From assembly GCA_026874595.1 (NCBI GenBank), contig CM049315.1, positions 68,271,916 through 68,335,915 on the forward strand: a stretch of DNA of 64,000 nt. The letters are read 5' to 3'. A program made the position numbers and the translations under genes. Positions 15,101-28,100 of the stretch are shown here, in pieces. The notes under the pieces were generated by a model, which was not told the origin of the DNA, did not search any database, and was given only the letters and a program-made list of their open reading frames with translations. Numbering within the stretch: position 1 is the stretch's first letter; each line of letters starts with the position of its first letter. Origin of the DNA: Sipunculus nudus. Its lineage: Eukaryota; Annelida; Sipuncula; Golfingiida; Sipunculidae.

Positions 15101-18100
15101 CATATATAATGTTATTATTAACTATGCTGAAGAGTGGATTTATGAATTGTGACTGTATGACATGATATCTCTTAGGTCTTGACAAGGTACATTATATTGA
15201 TGCCCACCACGTCTACATATTACACAATATTGACATAATTTCTGGCACGTACATAGGTAACAAACAGTTATACAATATATAAAAATATGAATATATCTGA
15301 TTCAACTTGTTCTCATTTACTGAGGCTGACATTGGGATGGGGTTCGGAGAAGGAAACAGTGTGGGCAGCAAGGAGGGTTGGATGTAGAGAGAAAAGGAGA
15401 TAGAGTGAGAGGGACGGAGCATTCAACAGTACTTAAACACCTGGACGGTTAAAATCTAAAATATTATGAAATGAAAATAAAGTCTGAGAGAAAGAGGTAA
15501 TCTAGGCTATGGTTGGTTGATATGATTGAAGAAATTGTTGCAAATAATATTTTAAGATCTGACTTTGCGTTTTCATTGGATACCTTTTTGACAGGCTGTT
15601 GACAGTTCAACATTTTACACATTTGTCTAATGAGATCCAATTTTTTAAATTTAAACTTTAATTAAACTTTTTTTTTCTATTTTATGATATGTATACAGTT
15701 GCTATAAAATCCCCACTCCACAGGCGGAAGGACTTGATGGAGGGGGGGGGGGGGTGGGTTTAGATGGGAGTTACAACGCCTCTGTCTCTCTGTATATATT
15801 TTCTTCAAATTATTAAATTTTATGCTATAGCAATAGCACTATTGTTGACAGTGCGAAGGAGCAAGGACTTAGTGGGGTGGGGGAAGGGGATGGTGGGAGT
15901 TACAATACCCTTGCATATACGTACAGGATATGAAATTTAATTAATCAGAGCTTACAGGAAAAAAAGTTTATTTATAATTATTAAATATTTAAAACAGGCA
16001 AGAAAGCTAGAGAAACAAAGCAAATAATTTTAATTCCCATTCTTCTGAGCCAGAAAATTATGAACAATTTTTACATAAATTCCTTTTTTTATAACATCAT
16101 TTTTTTCCAGGTTTGAAAATGTAACTATACATTTAGAGTATAACATATATATGTGAATATTTCAGTTGATTCACATTTCTTAATTGCATCAACATATATA
16201 TCTAATAAATTAGGTTTATAGTACCTGTCAACAGAATGGGGTGGAGGGAGGAAGGGAGGCATAGGGGTGAGAGAGAGAGAAAGAGAGAGAGAAAAATAGA
16301 GCTAGAAAGAGAGAAAGGGAAAGAGAGAGAGGAGAAAGGCTCTCTGGTAATTACTGCCTGACCCAGCCTGACCCAGACACTCACAGAAGCAGTAGGCAAG
16401 GAGTGAAGGTGTTATGTAACAGCCTGGAACACTGTTAACCAATGACTTGATGTAAACATTCAAGACATGGTGCTATAAATATGGGTCACTGTGCTCAGCT
16501 GAAGTTGACCTTGAAAGTAAAAATCTAAAATAATAATGGAGATCAAGTCTAAGAGGAAAAGGTAATATATGCCATGGCTGGTTGACATGATTGGTTTGTA
16601 TTGATGAGTGAGAAATTGTTGCAAATAATATTTTGTGACCAAACCATGCATTCTCTAATGTCAAAATTGAAGCATGTGAGCAGTTTGTGAACATAAGATG
16701 TATATTATTACCATGATCATTGGCTGGCTTTTTGATAATTTGTTGACAGTTCAGTAGTTTACACATTTGCTCAATTTGATCTATTTTACATAATATATAT
16801 TATTAAATATATGTATTTTTATTTTATAAAATGTATACAGTTGAAATATAACTGATGTCTCCAGTCCCCAGATGCAAGGACCTGGTGGTGGTGGTTGGGG
16901 GGGGGGGGGGGGGGGAGGGCTGGAATGATGGGAGTTACAACATCTCTGTATTAACATAGTGTATATACATATAGGATTTCCACTTAATTCAACAGTACTT
17001 ACAGGATTAAATAGTTCATTCACAATTACATAATATTTAAAAAAGGACAGACAGACTGTTAGACAAACAAAGCTGATAATATATTTTAATATTTTAAAGT
17101 TTTTCATCTGCAATATTACACATCTGAATACATAAATTGCTTTCAAATTTCAGACTTTAATGGCTTAAATCCATACACATACAGCAAATGAAAGTTATTT
17201 CAACAGTGCTTAAAGGAAAAATTTCATAATTAGTATATATATTTAATGATAATTGAGAGATGATGGACAGACAAGAGCTGATCACTTTATGTTCCATTCT
17301 CCTGGGGCAAGAATATGTTTCAATATTAGATCTTAATGTTTTCTAATCCAATTATCTTTCAAATTGAAAAAATTGTACACATTTGCAATAATTACTAATG
17401 TCCCAGTGCACAGATGATGGTGAGGTGCTAAGGATCAATGACAGCGGGGGGGGGGGGGGGGGAAGAGATGGGATTAACAACACTTTTGCATAAACATTCA
17501 GGGCAAACAAAGCCTGATCTCCAATTCTGCTGAGGCTCGAACATAATGAACACATGTTTGTATTAGATCCTCATTTTTTTATTTTAAGTTAAATTTGTAT
17601 ACATTTCCAATATAACATATATTTCTGAATATAAACGTTGATTCATAATTCTAAATTGCATCATCATAAATCTCAATCTTGTCATGTAACACCACATCAT
17701 GCATACAAATGTATATTTATATATTCATGGGGGGGGGGGGAGGGGGTATGAGAACAATTGTACACCTGTCACAGCAGGGGATCTCCCCCAGTGACTGAAA
17801 CAAATCAGGAACCCTGGCATAGCTGACTTCCAGTGACCTGGAGTGGCCTACCTGCATCTGGAACAAAGCAAGTGACTACAATAGAGCCTCAAGATAAAAT
17901 TTAATAACTAGCCTAATTTTCAACCTTTTAGTTTCAAATTTCAGATTTAAACACAATAAATACTTATGTTTACATTCTGAGAAAATTAAATCAACAGTTC
18001 TCACAGGAAAAAAATTTGCCATGGTCAAAGTTGGGTAAAATTTCAGGTATTGATTTTATGTTTATGCTAATACCTTATAAAATTTACAAAATACAGATCT

Positions 18101-21100
18101 AATTTTGGGTATACAATTGAATCTTAATTAAACAAAGTTATATACTTGAAAAAAATTCTCTAGCTTCAATAATTTTCATGTAACCTGAGTAAATATTTTT
18201 CCTGATTTTTTACAAAGTCAATTTTGTTTGTGCACATAACTTAAAACAATTACGCAATACTGACATCATTTCTGGCATGTGCATAGCGAATGTATAGAAA
18301 AATATGTATATTATATATGATCAAAGTCAGATCAGTGGTTTTGATACTAGGCAGTCCTGAAGTGTAACAAAGGGTTTTTAATGAAAAAATGAAGTTTTTC
18401 ATTAATATCTCGAAGGAATTAAGTTATGGTGACCAAATTCTTGGCATGGTAGGGGATTTTGAAAACATCTTACTGTATGCCTAATTTAAGGAACTTAGAG
18501 CTGAAGCTGGGGAGCTGAGCTCTAGCAAACTGCATAACACTAGGTTGATGTAAACAATATGTGACATGGTGCTTGAAAACTTGAATAAAATCTACAGTTT
18601 TTGATCAAGTGGTTTCAAATTTTAAATGTTAACAGTTGAAATGCTAACAAAAACATGCTTTGAAAAATAAATCTACAGCAGTTACAGGAAAAAAACGTGC
18701 CATGGTCAAAGTTGGGCAAAGTTTAAGGTACCAATTTTTTATTTTTGCTAATATTTTAAAAAATTTAAAAGATTTTGATCAAATTTTGGGTATACAATTT
18801 AATTTTGATTAATAAAAGTTATATTACTGGAAAAAAGAGCTTAGCTTTAACAAGTTTTGTGTTAAGTGATCAAATTTTTTTCCTGATTATTTACAAAATG
18901 CATTATGTTTGGACCCATAACTTTTTTAAATTATATAATACAGACCCAATTTCTGGCATGTCCATAGGAACTATATAGAGGATTATTTATGGTAAATATG
19001 AGGAAAAACAGATGAGTGGTTTTGATATTAGGCAGTCCTGAAGTGTGAAAATAGGATTTTAATAAAAAATTGAGGTTTTTCCTTAATTTCTCAAAGGAAC
19101 GAAGTCGCAAAGACCCAGTTTTCGGTTTGGTAGGAGATCTTGGGGATATCTAACATTATGCTGAATTTTGGATTCCTAGGTCTTACGGTTTCAAAACGTG
19201 CCACATCTACGGACGGACGGACGGACGGACGGATGGACGGACAGACGGACGGACGACGGACAATGGACCACGACTATAGCTCAGATGACTTATAGTCAGC
19301 TGAGCTAAAAATATATTGCAGTTTGGACTCTATCCTCCTTGTACACCAAAAGATAACAAAGTTATTTTTCCAAACCATAAAATATTATTCAACATCTGTT
19401 GTAGCGCTCTCTGGATCTTTGTGTTGGGGAATAAGTAAATACAAACAACAGACATCTGGCAGCATCATTATACTTTGACCCTGACGCTACCAGGGTGACA
19501 TTGATGGGCTGCTCATTAACACTAATAGTGATAGGATCATGCCAAGATACATCAATTAACAATCTGTTACAGCAATTAATTTAAATCTGTGTTTCCTCAT
19601 GTTACTGACACATTGTACAAAAACTACCTTAGGAAATTAATGAAACTTTACATCCACATGAAATGTGACCCAAAGATTATAAATGTAGAAAATGGTATCA
19701 AACTAACATAAAGCTATTACTTACTGTAGAAGTTATTACAAAGTTTAGATCTTCAAAAGACACAGAAAATCCACTTAAATCATAATTGCAGAACCACTAC
19801 ATCAGATACAAGGATGAAAACAGAATTAATTAAAGTTAAAGGAATCTAGCAGCGTTCTAAATATGAAGCTAATATGTATAATACTGAGTAATTTATAGAA
19901 GAATTATTATGGCCCAACAAACACACATACTGGGGGTGACTGTTCAGTGGATTGACCACATGATGGACCCACTAGGGAACAGACTGGCCCACAGCATGGT
20001 TCTGCACCTATAGAGTTAATAGTACAGCTTAAACATATACAATTAATTAGTATCACTTAATTAAGCTCTACCACATATCAATGAATGTAAGCTTCATTGA
20101 TACCTAACTTTATTGATACTAAACCTGAAACAGTCCCTTCTATTGGTTTAATTATTTGGCAATTAATCTGTCAACTCTCAATCAACTTGTTACAGACCAA
20201 TGACATTTGACCTTAAATGCTTCATATTGCACAGACAATCTGTTATAAAATTATGCATGCACCTTTCCATCATATGTTCAAATACTGTAAACATCTCAAT
20301 AGAGAGACATCTCAAGATAGAGATACAATATTTTCACTTTGTATCATATAGCACTGGGGCATCAGTGTATTCTTATAGCAGGCCTCCCAAAGGTAAATGA
20401 CCAAACAAAAAGAGAAAGTCCACTGGTAAAAAAAAAAAAAGAGTAGCCATTTTTGAAATAAAGAGTGGAAAAAAAGAGTGAAATTAACAGCAATTCCCCA
20501 TATTTTAAATCTCAAACTGAATAAAGATGTGCTTCACATACTAATTAAGTATATGCATATATATCACTCCAAAATTCAGAAACATCCATTATTGCATAAT
20601 CCCCCTTCTTGAAGATAAGGTCATTTTCCACACGTTGTGACACACTGAAAAAAGTAAATAAAAGTGCTGCTATAAACAAGGGACCCATGGGTCACGGCGC
20701 TCAGCTGATCATGATTGGACTATAAATGTATCACCATTGTTATACTATATTGAGTAGATAAAGCTTAGAATATCATGGCCATGTTGGGCTTTTATAAAGG
20801 AATATAATGTAATATGTGAGTAAATGATATATGAAATAATCTGACTGATGGATTAATATGGAGTAAAATATAGTGGTTTTTTTTTTAATTATTTGGGAGG
20901 GGTCGAAAAAAAAAAATTATTTGAGCAAATATGAATGCAATGACAGTATACTAAGCAGTGGTATAATGATGATAAGCCTATTTGTTGAAGGATCTATAGT
21001 GTATGGAAAACTGCAAGCTTTCAATTTGACAGATACAAGGTTATGATTAACTATGCTGATGAGGGGATTTATGAATTTGTGACTGTATGACATGATATCT

Positions 21101-21970
21101 AGACAAGATCGGTCTTGACTAGGTACATTATTTTGATGACCCTCACGTCTACATATCACACAATATTGACGTAATTTCTGGCATGAACATCGGTACCTAT
21201 GGACAAATGGTCAACAGTACTGAACCACCTAGAAGGTTAAAATATTAAAAATATGATGAAATGTAGATAAAGTTTGAGAGGAAGAGGTAATTTGGGCCAT
21301 GGTTGGTTTATATGATTGAAGAAAATGTTGCAAATAATATTTGAGATCTGACCATGCCTTTCTATTGGTTACATTTTTGATAAGCTGTTGACAGTTCAAC
21401 AGTTTACACATTTGTCTGATGAGATCCAATTTATTTGGTAAACCTTTTTTTATCAATTTTATGATATGTATACAGTTGCCATAACGTCCCCACTCCAATG
21501 CCTCTGTCCTTTTGTAGATATTTTCTTTAATTATTAAATTTTATGCTATAGCCATAGAACTATTGTTCACAGTGCCAAGGAGCAAAGCCTCAGTGGGATG
21601 AAGAAGGGGATGGTGAGAGTTACAACACCCTTGCATATACATACAGGACATGAAAAAAAAAGTTTATTCATGAACATTAAATATTTAAATGAGGCAGAAA
21701 GATGGAGAAACAAAGCAAATCATTTTTTCCCCCATTCTACTGAGCCAATAAAAAATAAACAATATTTGCATTTATTCCTTTTTTTCATTACATAATTTTT
21801 TATCCAGGTTTATGAATGTTACAATAAATTTACAGTATAACATACATGTGATTGTGAATATTTCAGTTGCTTCACATTTCTAAATTGCATCAACATTTAT
21901 AGCTTATGTATCTAGTTTATAGTACCTGTAAACAGAATGGGATGGAGGGAGGAAGGGAGGCAATAAGGGT

Positions 21971-22003
<33 letters not shown>

Positions 22004-22022
22004 AGAAAGAGAAAAAGCAGAG

Positions 22023-22058
<36 letters not shown>

Positions 22059-22099
22059 CAGAGCGAGAAAGAGAGAGAGAAAGAGAGAGCTGGACTGCC

Positions 22100-22144
<45 letters not shown>

Positions 22145-25100
22145 AAGAGAGGCTCTCTGGTAATTACTGCCTGACCCATCCTGACCCAGACACTCAAGTG
22201 GCAGTAGGTCAGACCTGAAGGTGTTATGTAACTGCCCAGTACACTGACCTGATGTAAACAATGAAGACTTGGTACCTGAAAACTTGAATAAAATCTACAG
22301 TTTTTGATCAATTAGTTTCAAATTTCATATTTTAACAGATGAAATGCTAATTAATGTGTACATGCTGTGATAATTAAAGCCACAGCACTAACAGGAAAAA
22401 ATTAAATATTTTTATTTTTTTAAATGGTATAAGGAAAAAAGAAAAGTATTCTCAACTATGTAACTAATACATGTGTTAAAATTAATCCAAGGATCAAAAC
22501 ACCCAATATATTATACCAGGAGCAAACTGGAGTTGGGAATGTTTAATTTTATGAACAGAAATAAAGGATCAGCAATATAAATTTTGGTTATTTAGCCAGT
22601 ATCATGTAACAACTGATACAACCATGAGTTATAAGTCAAACAAATTAAAATCTTTAATGAGCACTCTGATGAACATCCACACTTTCATAGCAATACATCA
22701 CTTTGTGGACACAATTAAATGTGCACTTTAATCATTGTAACCCTGGTGGTACAATACAAAATCTAAAATGTAGCATAGCCAAAAATAAAATAAAATACAG
22801 AAAATTATAACATTCATCTTGTTTATGCACCAGCTTGGGGTTGGGAGTGCAGGGCAGAGGGGAAGCTTGCTAGTAGCAAGGAGTTTACAGGACTGGAGTA
22901 ACAACTGTCAGAAGCCCTGCCAGGTCGTGAGTGTCAGTCGTGCGCTAATTGCAATTAAGACATGATATGCCCATTAACTCTATTGTACGCCTATTGTGCC
23001 GCGGTGTCAGGCGCAGCGGCGGCACGGCCTTTGATAAAGCGAGCCTGCTAGATGTTACTTCTGCGGTCCGCTGTAGCTCGCTGAAGCGGAGAGCGATATA
23101 TCCAGTAACTGAGCAGTAAATCACTGGAATAACATTGACCGGAATTATGAATGCGCAAATGGTTTGTTTTGTCAAGAATTATGCGCAACAAATATATCTA
23201 GAGAGGTCTCCTGTTGAGGAATCACTTGACCAATTTTTGGATAGATACGGACACTCTACATCAACTTATGCCGTGATTCATGACGGACGACTGGTAAGTG
23301 AAAACCTTACTTTCCCTGAATAACTTCGGAATTATAAAAAATTCCATCAGTTCCCACACTTCTGACTTATATTAATAATTGGCCATGTATTATAGTATTC
23401 CGACGAATAAAAAAAAATTTTTAGCTTATGCTCGGATGACTTTCATTTTGATGGATAACAGCGAGCCATTGTCCGCTCTGTCACTGACGGCGTTGTTCTC
23501 GTATTATAGCCCATATGTACCGCAGCCAAGCTATAGCTCAGGCGTCATTAGCAACGAAACCTTCACACACGTTTCCCACACATATGGAAATATGATGTTC
23601 AAACTTATGATTGTTTAAATATTTATATTAAGTACTACCGGAGATAAATTTCGCATTAGTTCACATTGGTGGTCTCCGGGAACTAACGAGCTGTTCCGAA
23701 GTCACGCCGAAGGGTGGTCTCTCGCGCTGAATCAATTAGCGCCGGGCTTATCAGCGGGGTATATCTAAAACCCGGAGATCTCCGGCCGGAGATCAAAATA
23801 AACCCGGAGATCGCGATATCTTAATTAATAAGGCAGCAATAAGTATTAAACGTTCCCCTTGACATTTCTAAATGACATCCGCATCGAATATGATACTTAA
23901 TTTGCAAGTGCACAAAGTATTTATTCAGTTATCCACGGAAACCTCACCCGGAGACGACCCGGAGATCGTCCGGAGACCGCCATCTAGCCCGGACCATCTC
24001 CGGGTCGTCTCCGGGTGAGGTTTCCGTGGATAACTGAATAAATACTTTGTGCACATGCAAATTAAGTATCATATTCGATGCGGATGTCATTTAGAAATGT
24101 CAAGGGGAACGTTTAATACTTATTGCTGCCTTATTAATTAAGATATCGCGATCTCCAGGTTATTTTGATCTCCGGCCGGAGATCTCCGGGTTTTAGATAC
24201 ATGCACCCTTATCAGCGGCATCTCTATGTGCCATTGAGCAGCGAGTTTTATGACCCCCGTCAGCAACATCCGACACGGCCAGACTCTCACTTGATACTCC
24301 ATCCCTGTAAACTCCTTGCTAGTAGTGGCCAAGCTAAGCCAAGGCAAGCTGCCTGGGGTGGGTTACATAATGCAAGTGAAGACTGTATTACTAGGTGGGC
24401 CAGATGTAAACAACACTTGACATGGTGTATGAAAACTTGAATAAAAGCTACTCTTTTCAAACAATTCCTTTGAAATTTCAGATTTTAAAAGATTAAATCC
24501 TTATGTATATATGCTGTGAAAATTAAATCAACAGTGCTTACAGGGAAAAAACGTGCCATTGCCAAAGTTGGACAAAATTTAAGGTACTGATTTTTTATTT
24601 ATGCTAATAACTTGAAAAATTTGCAAAATTCAGGTCTAATTTTGGGTAAACAATTGAATCTTGATTAAATAAAGTTTTATTCCTAAAAAACAAAGTCTCC
24701 AGCTTCAGCAATTCTCATGTTAAGTGAGCAAATATATTTCCTGATTTTTAAGAAACTGCATTATATTTGGGCCCATAACTTCAAAATAATACCCAATACT
24801 AACCTTATTTTTGGTATGTGCACAGAAAATGTATGGAAAAATATGAATACTAAATATGATCAAAAACAGATCAGTGGTTTTGATATTAGGCAGCTTTGAA
24901 GTGTAACAATGGCTTTTTTATGGAAAACAGAGGTTTTTCCTTAATATCTCGAAGGAACGAAGTCCTAATGACCCAATATTTGGTATGGTAGGAGATTTTG
25001 GGGACATCTATTGGTATGCAGAATTTTGGATTCGTAGGTCCAACGGTTTTAAAACGTGCCCTGTTAACGGACGGACGGACGACGGACAAAGGACCACGAC

Positions 25101-28100
25101 TATAGCTCAGATGACTTATAGTCAGCTGAGCTAAAAAGGGTGTAAGGAGTAGGAAATGTCACATGACCTACCTTTCTTGGACTGGTAATGGCTGACAAAA
25201 TTGCATTAAGGTTACTCAAGGTCACATCAAGGTCATTGACCCTCATTAACCAGTCTCCTGAAACCGAAAGCAACAAGATCAGTAGCCAAGTCAGCAAAAA
25301 TGACAAACAGAGAATTTAATTTACGATAACATCAAGGGATCCATGGGTCACGGCACTCAGCTGTAATTTACCTATGACAGAAAAATATAAAATCTTAGTG
25401 CACAGAATTTTTTTTGTTATATTGTTGCATTTGAAAATGTTAATCCTAATGCTTCATTAATTAGTACTGATATTAGGCAGTCCTGAAGTGTAACAATACT
25501 CTTACTGGTATAAGGGAGGTGTTTCATTAATTTCACAAATAAGGAACGAGGACGTAGTGACCCAGCTTTGGATTTATGTTGAATTTGCGATTCATAGGTC
25601 CAATGGTTTCAAAACTTGCCTTGTTAATTAATGTCAGGACAGCTGGAAACACAGATGGATGATTGACAAAGTACCATCACTATAGCGCAGTTATAGTCAC
25701 CTGAGCTAAAAATATATAACTACTAGGTTCAAGGAGATTAATTTTGACATGTCTGGATACTATCGAAGAACATGAACTGCCTGAGAGCTACAGATCAGCA
25801 TGACTAAAATCAGCCAAGACAAAAATGAAAACAAACCTGTGGGCCATGGTGCTCAGCTGAAATTTAGTCTTAATCTTTAAAAAAATGTCTGTAGATAACG
25901 TACTACATTTTTAAGAATCAAAAGATTATATCTATATGCATCTATATGATGAATATGATGACCACAGGGCTCACAAGACCCAGCATAAAGAATAAAAGGT
26001 GGCAGTTAAATATTTTTTTCTGTGAAAACAAGAAGTTTCAAATCAGAGGAAAATATATGCAGTACTTCAAAAGTTATGGGCTGAATGAAAGTCCTTCATT
26101 TCCAGAGATTTGAACTTGAAGATAAAGATCAAGGTCACCTGACAACTTGGTTGAAACCATACATGTGTATGAAATTTGAAGGGAAAACATGCTGTACCTC
26201 AAAAGTTATGGGGTTCACCATAATCATGTATTTTGGCAAATTTGACCTTGAAGGTCAAGGTCACTGGTTTTCAAACTTGATTGACAACTTATACCAGCTG
26301 ACATCGATTATAAGAAAAATACATCCATCCACTAGAGAAACATAATGTTTTTGTTCTTTTCCACAAATTCTACATATATTTAAGGTCAAGGCCACTCTCA
26401 TAATAAAGGTCATGACCCCAATATATACAGAATTCATACTGTAACCCATATCTATGCATGTGAAGAGAAATCTGTCCATTTGTTTTTGACTTACTCTGTC
26501 AAATGGTAATGATGGCACAACAGGCTACTAACAGGCACAATAGCAAGGAAACAATTATGGTGGCGCCACCAGTCACAGCTATCTAAGATCTCTGGCCAAC
26601 CTGATTTTTGGACCAATCCATGCAATCCCTCTTGAGATGTTTAAGATTTTGTGTGATTTAAAAAGAAAATGACCTGTTCAAAGTCCAGGTCACACACTGG
26701 AAAAGAAAACTTCACTAGCGGGACTGTTCAATCAGTTTATATATTCTGTTACAGTATCAATTGTATGTAAAACTTACCAATTTTGATATGACCATGTTTT
26801 ACAGCTTCCCCACCAGGTGTCAGGGCAAGTACTTGGATACAATCTTCATTGAGTCCTGTTATCTCCAGCAATTTTTCACTAAAAGCTCCTTCAACAATCC
26901 CGAAAAGCAATTCACACAAAGAGGTCTGGCGTCCATATTTATGCCTTTGAGGGTCAACATCAATGTACACATCATAAATTAATCCATTAATACATACATC
27001 ATTAATATGCAAATGATTCATCTGCTGATGAGGCATCATGGGAAGGGGCCTGTGTTTCTGAGATTGCCCACCAGGTGGCCCTGTAGGTTTTTTCCTCTGA
27101 TTGTGTTGGTTTCTGAGTTTTGGAAGTGGCCTTGGTGACTGATATTTATCTGTGTCACTGTAGTCGTATCCATCATGGCTGTCAGCTGCTGAGCCACTCC
27201 TCGACTGCTGATTTTTCATGGCTGTCTGGTTATTCCTATCAGCATCTGAAAAATAAAATACAGTTATAAACTAGAAAAGCACTCAGCGCAGACCTCCACC
27301 GAATGGCACCGTAAGAAATGCTGCATTTTTCCTTAAACAAATTTCTGGATTCAGACAGCAATCCAGATCACCGCCAAAATTATTATCTATTGTTCCTTGT
27401 GTCATTGCAGAGCTATCCTGAAAATTTCATCAAAATCTGTTAACAACTTTTGAGTAAAATTGCAAACAGACAGACAAATAATCCAATGCTTGCAAAAACA
27501 TAACTTCCTTGGCAGAGGTAATCATCTGATCACAAGCTATACTCTGTAACAGCATTTATGAAAGATGTTCATTGGGCTGACAGGAGTACTTAAGATCAAG
27601 CAAAGGTATAGCATCATTGCGGCCCTGTGACATTAGGTCAGATTAGATTTAGAGAGTCTATGACCAGCTAACTGGCATCAGAGTGCCTTTACATCCTTTA
27701 ACAAGGACCTCACTATTGAGTAAAATGATAATGCAAATATTTTTGTCATTTTTGACAACACCTCATGGTCTACACATACTTGACATAAACCATACTAATC
27801 ATTAGCTTTTTTAGCATACTTTATACAAACACTTACCATGCGTGAGAAAAATTTCTCTTAACTCTGCTTTTTGGGAAAACACCCAGCATATATGCTGAAT
27901 TCTGACTGCATGAATACAAGCATGGTTCACACAGGTTACTGGATGAGAGCCAACTTGTTTGCAATACAGGAAATGACTCTCATATATCTTTATATATTTT
28001 TTTACAGAAAACTACTGGACTTTTGAACCAACATATAATAAAGCTATAAAAAAATTAATATTATTACAAAAGATTTTGTGCAAAACAATAAAATTCACTC

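Larger units (their letters stand above)
14746..19308 (+). mobile_element. HINE/Helentron-like non-autonomous element, copy 1
   Basis: The 5' block is ACAAGGGACCTATGGGTCAC then GGCGCTCAGCTGATCATG. The 3' part has a GGAC/GGAT microsatellite (19203-19260), then TAGCTCAGATGAC-TTATA-GTCAGCTGAGCTA, a hairpin with a 13-bp stem, ending CTAA. GCTCAGCTGA near the 5' end is the reverse complement of TCAGCTGAGC near the 3' end (subterminal inverted repeat). No long ORF. The interior includes GA-rich tracts (16266-16340), poly-G and a second start-like motif at 16480, so two elements may be fused. The architecture follows described Helentron-associated elements; no Rep/helicase is present. Confidence 0.65.
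22877..24318. mobile_element. 1.44 kb TIR transposon inserted in HINE copy 2
   Basis: The termini are CAAGGAGTTTACAGG and CCTGTAAACTCCTTG, with similarity continuing through TGGAGTA for about 30 bp. CTAGTAG flanks it directly on both sides (22870-22876 and 24319-24325; 8 bp if one terminal base is reassigned). HINE copy 3 shows the empty site near 37945-37965 (GCCTGCTAGTAGTGGCCAAG). The interior is far more CpG-rich than the host DNA and carries an exon-like ORF plus a foldback MITE. The superfamily is uncertain; TIR and duplication lengths would fit Mutator-, P- or hAT-like elements. Confidence 0.8.
20675..25134 (+). mobile_element. HINE/Helentron-like element, copy 2 (carries nested transposons)
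   Basis: It starts AACAAGGGACCCATGGGTCA with GGCGCTCAGCTGATCATG and ends GACTATAGCTCAGATGAC, TTATA, GTCAGCTGAGCTAA after a short GGAC array (25068-25085). The first 1.5 kb matches copy 1 and copy 3 (shared blocks TGGTTTATTTTTTATTTATT and TTGACAGTTCAACAGTTTAC). A 1.44 kb TIR transposon occupies 22877-24318; removing it leaves about 3.0 kb, close to copy 3. Confidence 0.7.

Noticed and set aside
16781-17146. 121-codon ORF with Pro-rich stretch
   Set aside because: The proline run is a poly-G tract in a repeat copy; the remainder is AT-rich and unlike any family.
21904-22311. Ser/Leu and Arg/Glu-rich ORFs
   Set aside because: Products of a (GA)n tract in several frames.
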